In this document: positions 1 through 7,372 of the stretch, in pieces
Layout: every line of letters starts with the position of its first letter
Position numbering within the stretch: the stretch's first letter is position 1
Assembly: GCA_016936035.1 (NCBI GenBank)
Contig: JAFGPU010000390.1
Span: 1 to 8,720 of the forward strand
Source of the DNA: Acidimicrobiales bacterium
GTDB lineage: Bacteria > Actinomycetota > Acidimicrobiia > Acidimicrobiales > VFJN01
Reading direction: 5' to 3'
Length of the DNA: 8,720 nt
Position numbers and translations under genes: made by a program
Notes under the pieces: model-generated
Seen by the model: the letters and a program-made list of their open reading frames with translations, nothing else
Databases searched by the model: none
What the model was told of the DNA's origin: nothing

Positions 1-698
1 AGGAAGCCGGTGCCCCGCGGCGCGCGCAGGAACTTGCGGCCGGTCGCGGACAGAAGGTCGCAGCCGATGGCCTCGACGTCCACGGGCATCTGGCCGATCG
101 ACTGGCAGGCGTCGAGCAGGTAGGGCACGCCCGCGGCGCGGGTGAGCCGCCCCACCGCCTCGGCGGGGTTGACCAGGCCCCCGTTCGTGGGCACGTGGGT
201 GAGCGCGACCAGACCCACCCGCCCGCGCCCGTCGTCGAGCAGGCGGGCGAGGGCGTCGACCGACATCTGCCCGGACTCGTCGTCGGGAACGACCTCGATC
301 GTCACGCCCCGACGGCGCCGAGCCTGGAGGAAGCTGATGTACCCCGAGGCGTACTCGGCGTTGCTCGTGAGGATGCGGTCGCCGGGGCGCAGGTCCAACG
401 ACCAGAAGGCCTGGTGCCACGCGAAGGTGGCGTTCTCGACCAGCGCGATCTCGTCCGCGGACGCGCCGACGAGAGCGGCCACCTCGGCGTAGGTCGCCTC
501 GCCGTCGGCTCTCCGCCGTGCCGCCAGCTCGTAGCCGCCGGTCCGCGCCTCGGCCCGCAGCCACTCGATCTGGGCGTCGAGCACCACGTCCGGCGGCAGG
601 CTGCACCCTGCGTGGTCGAGGTGCACCACGTCGTCGCATCCGGAGGTGTCGGCCCGTGCTCGGGCCACGTCGAAGGAATCTGTCGCCATGCCCGCCAT
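1..698 (-). CDS. Class V-fold PLP-dependent aminotransferase/lyase-like enzyme, partial (C-terminus beyond left edge)
   Basis: The frame was read directly from the minus strand and runs off the left edge, so only about 230 residues are visible. Numbering from the ATG at 689, the protein has an N-terminal LDHAGCSLPP segment, a region with NAEYASGYISF, then LTHVPTNGGLVNP, LLDACQSIGQ (D193, Q196) and TGRKFLRAPRGTGF. In fold-type I class V enzymes (cysteine desulfurase, isopenicillin N epimerase-like, EgtE-like), the Asp contacts the PLP pyridine nitrogen and the Lys, here K219, forms the Schiff base. The enzyme should therefore bind PLP and act in the cytoplasm. The substrate cannot be told, and the C-terminal domain is missing from view. 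Two in-frame ATGs (698 and 689) are possible starts; neither has a strong ribosome binding site, and a CATACT hexamer at 710-715 (minus strand) could give a very short leader. The gene is divergent from the CBS gene. Family assignment is firm; calling it a cysteine desulfurase would go beyond the evidence. Confidence 0.9.
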   Translation of the reverse strand, partial: MAGMATDSFDVARARADTSGCDDVVHLDHAGCSLPPDVVLDAQIEWLRAEARTGGYELAARRRADGEATYAEVAALVGASADEIALVENATFAWHQAFWSLDLRPGDRILTSNAEYASGYISFLQARRRRGVTIEVVPDDESGQMSVDALARLLDDGRGRVGLVALTHVPTNGGLVNPAEAVGRLTRAAGVPYLLDACQSIGQMPVDVEAIGCDLLSATGRKFLRAPRGTGF

Positions 699-754
699 CG
701 TGGCTGCCGAGTATGGGACGATGGGGCCGTTGCGTGCGGAACGCGCACCTCGAC

Positions 755-761
755 GAGGAGG
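755..761 (+). promoter_or_regulatory. Ribosome binding site of the CBS protein gene
   Basis: GAGGAGG lies 8 nt before the GTG at 770. It decides the start: an in-frame ATG at 713 would add 19 residues that do not look like CBS family sequence and has no comparable site in front of it. Confidence 0.7.
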
Positions 762-769
762 TTGGTCGC

Positions 770-1237
770 GTGCTTATCGAGCACATCCTCCACCGCAAGG
801 GCTCCCAGGTCGCGACGATCTCGGCGGACGCTCCGGTGTCCGACGCGATCGTCCTGCTGCGTGAGCACAACATCGGCGCGCTCGTGGTCACCAGCCCCGG
901 CCCCCCGGCCACCGCCGATCAGCACCCCGCGCTCGGCGGCATCCTGTCCGAGCGCGACATCGTGCGTGCCCTCGCCGATGCCGCGCCCGAGACCGCCGCG
1001 GCCCTCAGCCGGCCGGTCTCGACGTTGATGTCCACGGAGGTGACCACCTGCGGGCCGCGGGCCACGGTCGACGAGCTCATGCGCGTGATGACCGACCGGC
1101 GCATCCGCCACATCCCCGTCATGGACGGTGCGCGGCTGGCCGGCATCGTCAGCATCGGCGACGTCGTCAAGTCCCGCATCGACGAGCTGCAGACCGAGAC
1201 CGACACCCTGCACGAGTACCTCGCGTCCGGACGCTGA
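770..1237 (+). CDS. Stand-alone tandem CBS-domain protein
   Basis: The product is 155 residues, starting with [17 protein letters not shown] and ending ...[11 protein letters not shown]. It contains essentially only two CBS motifs. CBS1 (about 10-68) ends in [12 protein letters not shown] and CBS2 (about 84-140) ends in [13 protein letters not shown]; each keeps the Ser-x-x-Asp (S60/D63 and S128/D131) that in many CBS pairs contacts the ribose of a bound adenine nucleotide. A Bateman module of this kind usually senses AMP/ATP/SAM-like ligands or modulates a partner protein; the ligand here is unknown. CBS1 carries an insertion of about 15 residues (roughly 41-55, Pro/Ala-rich, [15 protein letters not shown]) in the turn before its last strand. 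The last 15 residues are charged and predicted helical. The GTG at 770 is chosen because of the strong GAGGAGG 8 nt upstream. The gene is divergent from the PLP enzyme gene, with 71-80 bp between starts, so they may share a control region. Confidence 0.9.
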   Translation: MLIEHILHRKGSQVATISADAPVSDAIVLLREHNIGALVVTSPGPPATADQHPALGGILSERDIVRALADAAPETAAALSRPVSTLMSTEVTTCGPRATVDELMRVMTDRRIRHIPVMDGARLAGIVSIGDVVKSRIDELQTETDTLHEYLASGR

Positions 1238-1238
1238 C

Positions 1239-1259
1239 GCGACCGGCGACCGGCGACCG
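1239..1259 (+). repeat. Three perfect tandem copies of a 7-bp unit just after the CBS gene
   Basis: The heptamer GCGACCG occurs three times without a break, starting 2 bp after the TGA stop of the CBS gene. It is followed by a partial ACCG. It could be slippage-prone DNA; no function can be assigned. Confidence 0.8.
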
Positions 1260-1325
1260 ACCGCCCGGGCGATCCCGCACCGCAGCCACCCATCGGGTGG
1301 CGACGGGTGCCCACCGCGCGCCGGG

Positions 1326-1354
1326 TCGACGCGCAGCGCCCGCACGACTACAAA
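1326..1354 (+). promoter_or_regulatory. Candidate promoter for the chelatase-type gene
   Basis: TCGACG (1326-1331) and TACAAA (1349-1354) are separated by 17 nt. They match the SigA -35 consensus in four of six positions and the -10 in four of six. The short A-rich run is conspicuous in otherwise very GC-rich DNA. If used, transcription would begin near 1361 and leave a leader of roughly 125 nt before the ATG at 1486. The rest of the 248-bp gap between 1237 and 1486 holds no convincing gene. It has a possible 6-bp stem (GCCGTC at 1423 with GACGGC at 1446). Confidence 0.25.
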
Positions 1355-1468
1355 TGCGCGCGACCCGGGGAACGCAGGCCGGCGCGGCGTGCTGGGAGCC
1401 CACGGGCGTGACCGACGCTCGCGCCGTCGGTGCGGGGCCCGGGCAGACGGCTGGGAGAGACAGCGGAC

Positions 1469-1489
1469 ATGATCGAGGCAAGACGATGA
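1469..1489 (+). CDS. Possible six-codon leader ORF overlapping the chelatase start
   Basis: ATG at 1469 opens a tiny frame encoding MIEARR that stops at TGA 1487-1489. It overlaps the ATG of the large gene in an ATGA arrangement typical of translational coupling. A purine-rich GGGAGA at 1453-1458, 10 nt upstream, could be its ribosome binding site. The GAGG at 1475-1478 that would serve the main start lies inside it. A frame this short can arise by chance, so this is only a candidate. Confidence 0.2.
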   Translation: MIEARR

Positions 1490-4041
1490 GCTCGCAGGGG
1501 CGCTTCCCGTTCAGCGCGGTGGTCGGACAGGGCGAGGCGCGCCTGGCCCTGCTCCTGGCGGCCGTCGATCCCGGCATCGGCGGGGTGCTGCTGCGGGGCG
1601 ACAAGGGCTCGGCCAAGTCGACCCTGGCGCGCGGCCTGGCCGGCATGCTGCCGGGCGGCGCCCCGTTCGTCGAGCTGCCGCTGGGCGCCACCGAGGACAG
1701 GGTGCTCGGCACCATCGACGCCACGGCGCCGCCCGGCGACGGCGCGCCGCCGTTCCGCCCCGGGCTGCTGGCCCAGGCGCACGGCGGCGTGCTCTACGTC
1801 GACGAGGTCAACCTGCTGCCCGACCACCTGGTCGACATGCTGCTGGACGTCGCTGCGTCCGGTGTGAACAGGGTCGAGCGCGACGGTGCCTCGCACTCGC
1901 ACCCCGCCCGGTTCGTCCTGGTCGGGTCGATGAACCCGGAGGAGGGCGAGCTGCGGCCGCAGCTGCTCGACCGATTCGGGCTGTCGGTCGAGATCACGGC
2001 GCCGACCGATCCCGCCGAGCGGGCCGAGGTCGTGCGCCGGCGCCTCACCCACGACGCCGGCGGCAGGGTCGGCGGCAGCGAGGGCGACATCGTCCTCCGT
2101 GCCCGCCTGGCCGCCTCGATGCCCGCCGACCTGCCCGACACGGTGGTCGACTTCGCCTGCCGGCTGGCGGTCGGCGTCGGCGCCCAGGGGCTGCGCGCCG
2201 ACCTCGTGCTGTGCCGAGCCGCCGCCGCGTACGCGGGGTGGGAGGGACGCTCGGTCGCCAGCACCGCCGACGTCGAGCGCGTCGCGTCGTTCGCGCTCGG
2301 GCACCGTCGCCGCCGCCGGCCCTACGACCCGCCCACGCTCAGCACCAGCGAGCTCGAGCGGGCCCTCGACACCGCTCGCCAGTCGTTCGCCGACGCCCAC
2401 CGCCGCCCGGAGCCGGCGCCCGTCGAGGGGCCGGGCCCCGAACCGGCATCGGCGTCCGAGGGAGAACCGCTGCACGAGGCGCAGCAGGCCGACCGCGGCT
2501 CCGACGTCGCGCCACCGGCCACCGCCGAGGCGGGGACCGAGACGACCGGTGGTCCGGAGGCCGACGGGGTCGATGTCCCGAGCGGCGACCTCGCCGACGG
2601 CACCGGCGGCGCTCCCGGCGACCACCTCGCCGGCGCCCACGACACCCCGGCTGACGACACGTCGACCGACGGCTCCCCCGCGGTCGCTGCGGACGAGGGC
2701 GGCCCGGTGGGCGACGACGCCCGCACCGAGCCGGCCGCGACCACCGAGCCCGACGACCCCGGCTCCGGCACCGCGACCGGACGAACGACGGCGGCGGCCG
2801 AGGAGGCCGCCGGCGGACAGCCTGACGACGAGGCAGGTGCACCCGACCAGGCGGGCACACCCGACGACGAGGCGGGCGAACCCGACCAGGCGGGCACACC
2901 CGACGACGAGGCGCGCCCACCCGACGACGAGACGCGCCCACCCGACGACGAGACGGCCGGGCCCGGCGGGCCCGGCACCGACCCCGCTGCGACCGAGCAG
3001 GCGGCGGACGACGGTCCGGCGCCCTGGCCGGCGACGGGGCCCGCGACGGCCGCACCGGGCACCGTCCCCGAGAGCGCGACGTGGCACTCGCTGTCGGGCG
3101 CCACCTTCGGCGCTCCCCCGCCCCGTACGGCAGCCGGGGAGACGCCGTCGTCCGCCACCGCGCCGCCCGCACCGCCGCCGCCCTCGCCACCACCGGCCGG
3201 CCCGCCAGGACCGGCCGCACCCGCCGACACCGCCTCGCTCGCCGGTCCGGCGGCCACGGGTCCCGCGACGGCCGGCGCGCCCACGCCGGTGGCCACCATC
3301 CCGGCCGGCGCTCTCCACCTGGCGCCGGCGCCGGGCAGCGGCGCCACCGCGGACGGCCGGGCGGCGCCCGGCGGCGGCACCGGCGACGTCGCACTGGCTG
3401 CGCCGGCCCGGCCTGCGTCGGAGCGCGACCGCCCGGCGGCCACGGCCCCCGGAGTGGGCCTCGACGACACGCGTGAGGCTCCCCGGTCGCGCACGGTCGG
3501 GCGCACCGTCGTCGTCGCCGTCGACGCCAGCGGCTCGACGGGCGCCCACCGGCGGGTCGAGGCCGCGACGGGCACCGTGCTCGGTCTGCTCTCCGACGCC
3601 TACCTGCGTCGTGACCGCGTCGCCATGGTGACCTTCCGGGGTGACGCCGCCGAGGTCGTGCTCCCACCGACCGCCAGCGTCGAGATGGCGCGGGCCCGGC
3701 TGGCCGAGCTGGCCACCGGCGGCGTGACACCGCTGGCGGACGGGTTGTCCGCAGGGCTCGCGCTCGCCCGGCGGGCCGCGTCCGACGGTTGGCGGCCCCT
3801 GTTCGTGGTGGTCACCGACGGCCGGGCCACCGGCAACCAGAACGCGCTCGACCGCGCGCGCTCGGTCGCCGGCGAGATCGCCGGCGCCGGGATCGACGCG
3901 ATGGTCGTCGACGCCGAGGAGGGCGCCGGCCGCCAGGGCCTCGCGTCGCAGCTCGCCGCCACGATGGGGGCCGAGTACGTGCGACTCGACGAGCTGTGCA
4001 CCGACCAGCTCGAGGCTGCGGTGCGCGACGCCCTGCGCTGA
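1486..4041 (+). CDS. Fused I/D-type magnesium/cobalto-chelatase AAA+ ATPase with C-terminal VWA domain
   Basis: 851 residues in three parts. Residues about 7-290 form a ChlI/BchI-like AAA+ module: FPFSAVVGQ, Walker [10 protein letters not shown] (38-46), Walker [10 protein letters not shown] (D106, E107), sensor-1 [20 protein letters not shown] (N150, R163). Residues about 305-665 are a low-complexity linker, acidic and Pro-rich first, then Pro/Ala/Gly/Thr-rich. Residues about 670-851 are a VWA domain with an intact MIDAS: DASGS (D680, S682, S684), T748 in GGVTPLADG and D778 in VVTDGR. Such fusions power metal insertion into tetrapyrroles, usually cobalt in cobalamin synthesis with a CobN-type subunit; no CobN is in the window, so the metal and substrate are inferred from family only. 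The ATG at 1486 is chosen because GAGG lies 7 nt upstream and conserved sequence begins at residue 7. From memory, family members are around 650 residues; the linker explains the excess. Confidence 0.88.
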   Translation: MSSQGRFPFSAVVGQGEARLALLLAAVDPGIGGVLLRGDKGSAKSTLARGLAGMLPGGAPFVELPLGATEDRVLGTIDATAPPGDGAPPFRPGLLAQAHGGVLYVDEVNLLPDHLVDMLLDVAASGVNRVERDGASHSHPARFVLVGSMNPEEGELRPQLLDRFGLSVEITAPTDPAERAEVVRRRLTHDAGGRVGGSEGDIVLRARLAASMPADLPDTVVDFACRLAVGVGAQGLRADLVLCRAAAAYAGWEGRSVASTADVERVASFALGHRRRRRPYDPPTLSTSELERALDTARQSFADAHRRPEPAPVEGPGPEPASASEGEPLHEAQQADRGSDVAPPATAEAGTETTGGPEADGVDVPSGDLADGTGGAPGDHLAGAHDTPADDTSTDGSPAVAADEGGPVGDDARTEPAATTEPDDPGSGTATGRTTAAAEEAAGGQPDDEAGAPDQAGTPDDEAGEPDQAGTPDDEARPPDDETRPPDDETAGPGGPGTDPAATEQAADDGPAPWPATGPATAAPGTVPESATWHSLSGATFGAPPPRTAAGETPSSATAPPAPPPPSPPPAGPPGPAAPADTASLAGPAATGPATAGAPTPVATIPAGALHLAPAPGSGATADGRAAPGGGTGDVALAAPARPASERDRPAATAPGVGLDDTREAPRSRTVGRTVVVAVDASGSTGAHRRVEAATGTVLGLLSDAYLRRDRVAMVTFRGDAAEVVLPPTASVEMARARLAELATGGVTPLADGLSAGLALARRAASDGWRPLFVVVTDGRATGNQNALDRARSVAGEIAGAGIDAMVVDAEEGAGRQGLASQLAATMGAEYVRLDELCTDQLEAAVRDALR
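2821..2961 (+). repeat. In-frame tandem repeat inside the chelatase linker
   Basis: The stretch encodes seven consecutive units, residues 446-492: [40 protein letters not shown] and PDDETAG. At DNA level the first four form two 39-bp copies (2821-2859 and 2860-2898) with only a few differences. The last three are 21-bp copies that are nearly identical over their first 17 bases. All unit lengths are multiples of 3, so gain or loss of units would keep the reading frame. This looks like a coding minisatellite in a disordered acidic tether. Confidence 0.9.
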
Positions 4042-4306
4042 CGACGGTCGCCGGCGGCGCGGAGCGTCGACGGGCGATCACCGGGGGAGAGGTGCGCACC
4101 CGTCGACGGTCCGCTCGCTGGGGGCCGTCGGGTCGCAGGAGCCGTCGCCGGCCGGTCTCCGCCAAGGACCGGTGGTTCCGCCCTCCTGGCCGACCCGACG
4201 TGCCATGCCACACCGCCGCGGAGTGACACGACTGCCCACCTGCACCCCACCACCTGGGAGTCAGCTGAGCGTTAGCCCACTGGGGTCGCAACTATGCTCA
4301 CGCATC
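4042..4306. other. Intergenic region without a convincing gene
   Basis: These 265 bp lie between two genes on the plus strand. Frames open across it read as Arg/Pro-rich shadow sequence with no family resemblance and no ribosome binding site. I see no clear hairpin followed by a T-run after the TGA at 4041, only weak GC-rich complementarities. The 3' end holds the candidate promoter of the BTAD regulator. Confidence 0.6.
4293..4298 (+). promoter_or_regulatory. Candidate -10 element giving a leaderless BTAD regulator mRNA
   Basis: TATGCT fits the TAnnnT form of actinobacterial -10 hexamers and ends 8 nt before the GTG at 4307, so transcription would start at or within a base or two of the start codon. 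No Shine-Dalgarno-like purine run occurs in the 16 nt before the GTG, as expected for a leaderless message. No good -35 hexamer is visible; CGTTAG sits at the 17-nt spacing. Confidence 0.4.
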
Positions 4307-7300
4307 GTGTCGCGGCCCTACCGCTACGCTCCGCCTCGGCCGAGCCGCCCGCTGGTCAGGCGCAGCGATCTGCTCCGGCAGCTCCAGCGGCGGTGGGACC
4401 ACCCGGTCACCGTCATCGTGGCCGGCGCCGGCTTCGGCAAGTCGTCGCTGCTGGCGCAGGCTCTCGACGAGAACGCGTTGGCGCCGCGCGGCGACGACTG
4501 CTGGCTCGGCTGCGGCCCCGGGGACGAGGTGGCGGCGCACCTGGCCGCCGGCATGGCGACGGCGCTCGGCGCCGACCTGCACCGCCAGCTGGAGCGCAGC
4601 GAGGTCGACGCCGTCGAGCTGGGTTCGGCCCTGGCGGACGAGATGTGGCAGCGCTCGCCCCGCCAGGTCTGCCTCGTCCTCGACGACGTCCACGAGATCG
4701 GCACCCGCTCCGATGCGGCAGCCCTGCTCCAGGCCGTCGTCGACGCCCTCCCCGCCAACGGCCACCTGGTGATGAGCGGGCGCGTCGAGCCGCCGCTGGC
4801 GCTCGCGCGGCTGACGGCGCAGGGTGCTGTGGCGCGCCTGGGCGAGCACGAGCTCAGCTTCGGCGACGACGAGCTGGCGGCGTTCGCCGCCCTCCGGGAC
4901 TTCCCGGTCGAGCGGCTCTCGGGCCTCGGGGGCTGGCCGGCCCTGGCCGAGCTCCGTGCCGCGGCGGTGGGTGCGGGCGTCGACGACTTCCTGACCGAGG
5001 AGGTCCTGTCGGCGCTGAGCGAGCCCGACCGCCGGCTGGCGGCCACGGTCGCGACGCTCGGAGGTGCCGACCAGGCGCTGATCGACGCCGTGGTCGACGG
5101 CAGCACCGCCATCGAACCCGTCATGTCGCGCCTGCCCCTCGTCTCCAGCGACACGCACGGCTGGTTCGCGATCCACCCGGTGTGGGCCGACCGGCTGACG
5201 GGCGAGCTCCCGGCGGACGAGCGCCGGCAGGTCCAGCAGCGGGGAGGGGTCGCGCTCGCCCGGCGTGACCTTCATCAGGCCGTCGACCTGCTGATCACCG
5301 CGGGCGCCGACGACGATCTCCGTGCCGTGCTGCGCTCCGAGTGCCGGGCGCAGGACCTGACCGCCTCGGCCGAGGGTCTCGGGCGCCTGCACGCCCGGCT
5401 GCCCGAGGCCGTCCGGGTGTCGCCGGAGGGCGAGCTCGTGGCCGGCATCGCCCTCGAGGCCTCGGACCTCGAGCGGGCCACCGAGCTGCTGTCGTCGGCG
5501 GCACGGCGCTTCGCGCAGGCCGACGACGACGCCGGGCTGCTGGCCGCGGTCGAGCACCTGGCGCTGTGCGCCCACTGGCGCGAGGACGTCGACCTGTTCA
5601 CCGACCTGGGGCGCTACGCCGAGCGGCTCTCGGCCCTGCCCGAGGCCAAGGGCCTGCTGGCGATCGGCGAGGCGTTGACCGCCGACACCCAGGGCGACGC
5701 CCGGGCGGTGCTCGCTGCTCTCGACGCCCTCGACCCGGCCGACCTGGCGCCGTACTGGCGCGCTCCGGTGGCGTGGCTGCGAGCGTCGGCCGAGCTGGCC
5801 CTGGGCTTCCCCGAGGCGGCGCGGCGCAACGTCGAGGTCGCCGTCGCGGCCGCCGGCCCGGTGCTGCGCGGCGCGTTGAGCATGCTGCTCGTCAACGCGC
5901 TCTCGCACTGCGGCGACCTCGCCGCCGCGGACGAGGCGCTCGACCGCATGCTCGACGAGCTGGCCCGCTCGGGCAACGACCACACCCGGGCCCTCGGGCA
6001 CGCGATGGCCGCGTCACGCCACGGGTTGGCCGCCAGGCTCGACCAGGCCGAGCACCACCTGGCCCGTGCCCGCGGGCACGCCGGGCCGGCACCCCGGCCC
6101 GCCCTGGTGGCGTCCCTGCGGGCGGCCGAGGCCGCCATCGCGCTGGGCCGCGGCGACGAGGACGAGGCCGCCCGCCTGTTCGCCAGCCAGATCGGCGACC
6201 GCACGGTCACCGAGGGCCGGCAGCGCTACGGGCACCTCCGGCGCCTCCCGGTGCTGTACGTCCTGCTGCCCCGCACCCGCGAGCAGTTCCTGGCCGACGA
6301 CCTCGGCCCCCGCTACCTGCCCGCGCTCGACCTGGCCGAGGCCCTCGTGGCGCTGCGGGAGCACGGTGACGTGGCGCCGGCGGCCGCGCTCGACGCCGAG
6401 GCGTGGGCGGCCGCGCCCGTGTTCCTGCCGACGGCGTGGACGGTCGAGCTGGCGACGGCCGCGGCCGCCGGCGGGCACGACGGCGCTCCGGGGCTGGTGA
6501 CCGACGCGGGCCCGGTGGCGCGCGCCACGCTGCGCCGCATCGCCGACCGGTCCGTAACGCCCAAGCCGATGCTGACCTGGGCCCGCACGCTGCTCGACGC
6601 CCTCCCGCCCGAGCCGTCGGCCCCGCTCGAGCTGGGCGTCCTGGGCCCCACGACGCTGCGCCGGGCCGGGCGCGGCGTCGACCACCCCCACTGGCGGCGT
6701 GAACGGGTGCGCGCGCTGCTGCTGGTGCTCATGGCCAGGGGCGGCGGCACCCGCGAGGAGCTGGCCGGCGCCCTGTGGCCCGACCTCGACACCTCAGGCG
6801 CGCTGCGCAACCTGCGGGTCACGTTGTCGTACCTGCTCGCCGTGCTCGAGCCCGACCGGCCGGAGGGGGCGCCGTCGTTCTTCGTCCGCAGCGAGGGCAC
6901 CACGCTGCGGTTGCGCTCGCAGGGCTGGCTCGACGTCGACGCGTGGACGTTCGAGGAGCTGCTCGACCGGGCCGCCGACTCCGAGCGGCTGGGAGAGCCC
7001 TCGGCGGGGCTCGACATGTACCGGCGGGCGCTGCGGCTGTACCGCGGGCCCTACCTGGCCGACGCCGGGTACGAGGAGTGGGCCCTTCCCCACCGCGACC
7101 GGTTGACCGCCCGCTTCGTGGCCGCCGCCCTTCGGGCCGGCGAGCTGACGCTCGCCGGCGGCGACCCCGACGAGGCGCTGCGGCTGGCGGCCCGCGCGCT
7201 CGAGGCCGAGCCCTGGTCCGAGGGCGCGCACCGCCTCACCGTGGCCGCCCACCTCGCCCGGGGCGACCGGGCCGCGGCACGCCGCGCCATGGACACGTGC

Positions 7301-7372
7301 ATGCAACAGCTCGACGACCTCGGCGTCCCTCCCACCGAGGACACCGAGATCGTGCTGCGCGCTATCGCGTGA
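4307..7372 (+). CDS. Large ATPase-BTAD (SARP-type) transcriptional regulator
   Basis: The product is 1021 residues from the GTG at 4307. Residues about 15-200 form a P-loop NTPase of the STAND/MalT kind: Walker A GAGFGKSS (40-47, K45) and Walker B VCLVLDDVHE (D126, D127). Residues about 200-770 are Ala/Leu/Glu-rich and helical, resembling a TPR-like superhelical sensor. Residues 774-875 begin LELGVLGPTTLRR and contain RRERVRALLLVLMA and ELAGALWPDLDTSGALRNLRVTLSYL, the winged helix-turn-helix of SARP-type regulators. From 876 (DVDAWTFEELLDRA, LYRGPYLAD at 911-919) to the end is a bacterial transcriptional activation domain (BTAD). The expected role is an ATP-dependent switch that oligomerises and activates genes on sensing an inducer; targets and ligand are unknown. 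The DNA-binding module is C-terminal, opposite to AfsR. A longer in-frame start at 4172 would add unconserved sequence. The gene ends inside the 3' end of the convergent oxygenase gene. Confidence 0.88.
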   Translation: MSRPYRYAPPRPSRPLVRRSDLLRQLQRRWDHPVTVIVAGAGFGKSSLLAQALDENALAPRGDDCWLGCGPGDEVAAHLAAGMATALGADLHRQLERSEVDAVELGSALADEMWQRSPRQVCLVLDDVHEIGTRSDAAALLQAVVDALPANGHLVMSGRVEPPLALARLTAQGAVARLGEHELSFGDDELAAFAALRDFPVERLSGLGGWPALAELRAAAVGAGVDDFLTEEVLSALSEPDRRLAATVATLGGADQALIDAVVDGSTAIEPVMSRLPLVSSDTHGWFAIHPVWADRLTGELPADERRQVQQRGGVALARRDLHQAVDLLITAGADDDLRAVLRSECRAQDLTASAEGLGRLHARLPEAVRVSPEGELVAGIALEASDLERATELLSSAARRFAQADDDAGLLAAVEHLALCAHWREDVDLFTDLGRYAERLSALPEAKGLLAIGEALTADTQGDARAVLAALDALDPADLAPYWRAPVAWLRASAELALGFPEAARRNVEVAVAAAGPVLRGALSMLLVNALSHCGDLAAADEALDRMLDELARSGNDHTRALGHAMAASRHGLAARLDQAEHHLARARGHAGPAPRPALVASLRAAEAAIALGRGDEDEAARLFASQIGDRTVTEGRQRYGHLRRLPVLYVLLPRTREQFLADDLGPRYLPALDLAEALVALREHGDVAPAAALDAEAWAAAPVFLPTAWTVELATAAAAGGHDGAPGLVTDAGPVARATLRRIADRSVTPKPMLTWARTLLDALPPEPSAPLELGVLGPTTLRRAGRGVDHPHWRRERVRALLLVLMARGGGTREELAGALWPDLDTSGALRNLRVTLSYLLAVLEPDRPEGAPSFFVRSEGTTLRLRSQGWLDVDAWTFEELLDRAADSERLGEPSAGLDMYRRALRLYRGPYLADAGYEEWALPHRDRLTARFVAAALRAGELTLAGGDPDEALRLAARALEAEPWSEGAHRLTVAAHLARGDRAAARRAMDTCMQQLDDLGVPPTEDTEIVLRAIA

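Noticed and set aside
1239..1259. Start of a CRISPR or larger repeat array
   Set aside because: Only three contiguous 7-bp copies with no spacers; it is a simple short tandem repeat.
302..1345. 347-codon minus-strand frame spanning the CBS gene and part of the PLP enzyme
   Set aside because: It runs antisense through the clear CBS motifs, and is out of frame with the PLP enzyme read on the same strand, whose Asp and Lys motifs are intact.
1370..1485. Cobalamin riboswitch
   Set aside because: Only short scattered resemblances were seen. The conserved CCCGCnACTGT-like core and B12-box order are absent, so it was kept as a search suggestion and not annotated.
1348..3549. Very long open frame (733 codons) antisense to the chelatase gene, and similar long frames on both strands over its linker
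   Set aside because: Composition is Arg/Gly/Ala/Pro-rich with no domain or motif. The opposite strand has intact Walker, sensor and MIDAS motifs. Such shadows are expected in DNA with few A/T-rich stop codons.
4042..4170. Rho-independent terminator after the chelatase gene
   Set aside because: Possible GC-rich pairings are short and imperfect, and no T-run follows.
4298..6001. 567-codon minus-strand frame opposite the BTAD regulator
   Set aside because: No recognisable motif; the plus strand carries Walker A and B motifs and the regulator's reading frame is continuous.
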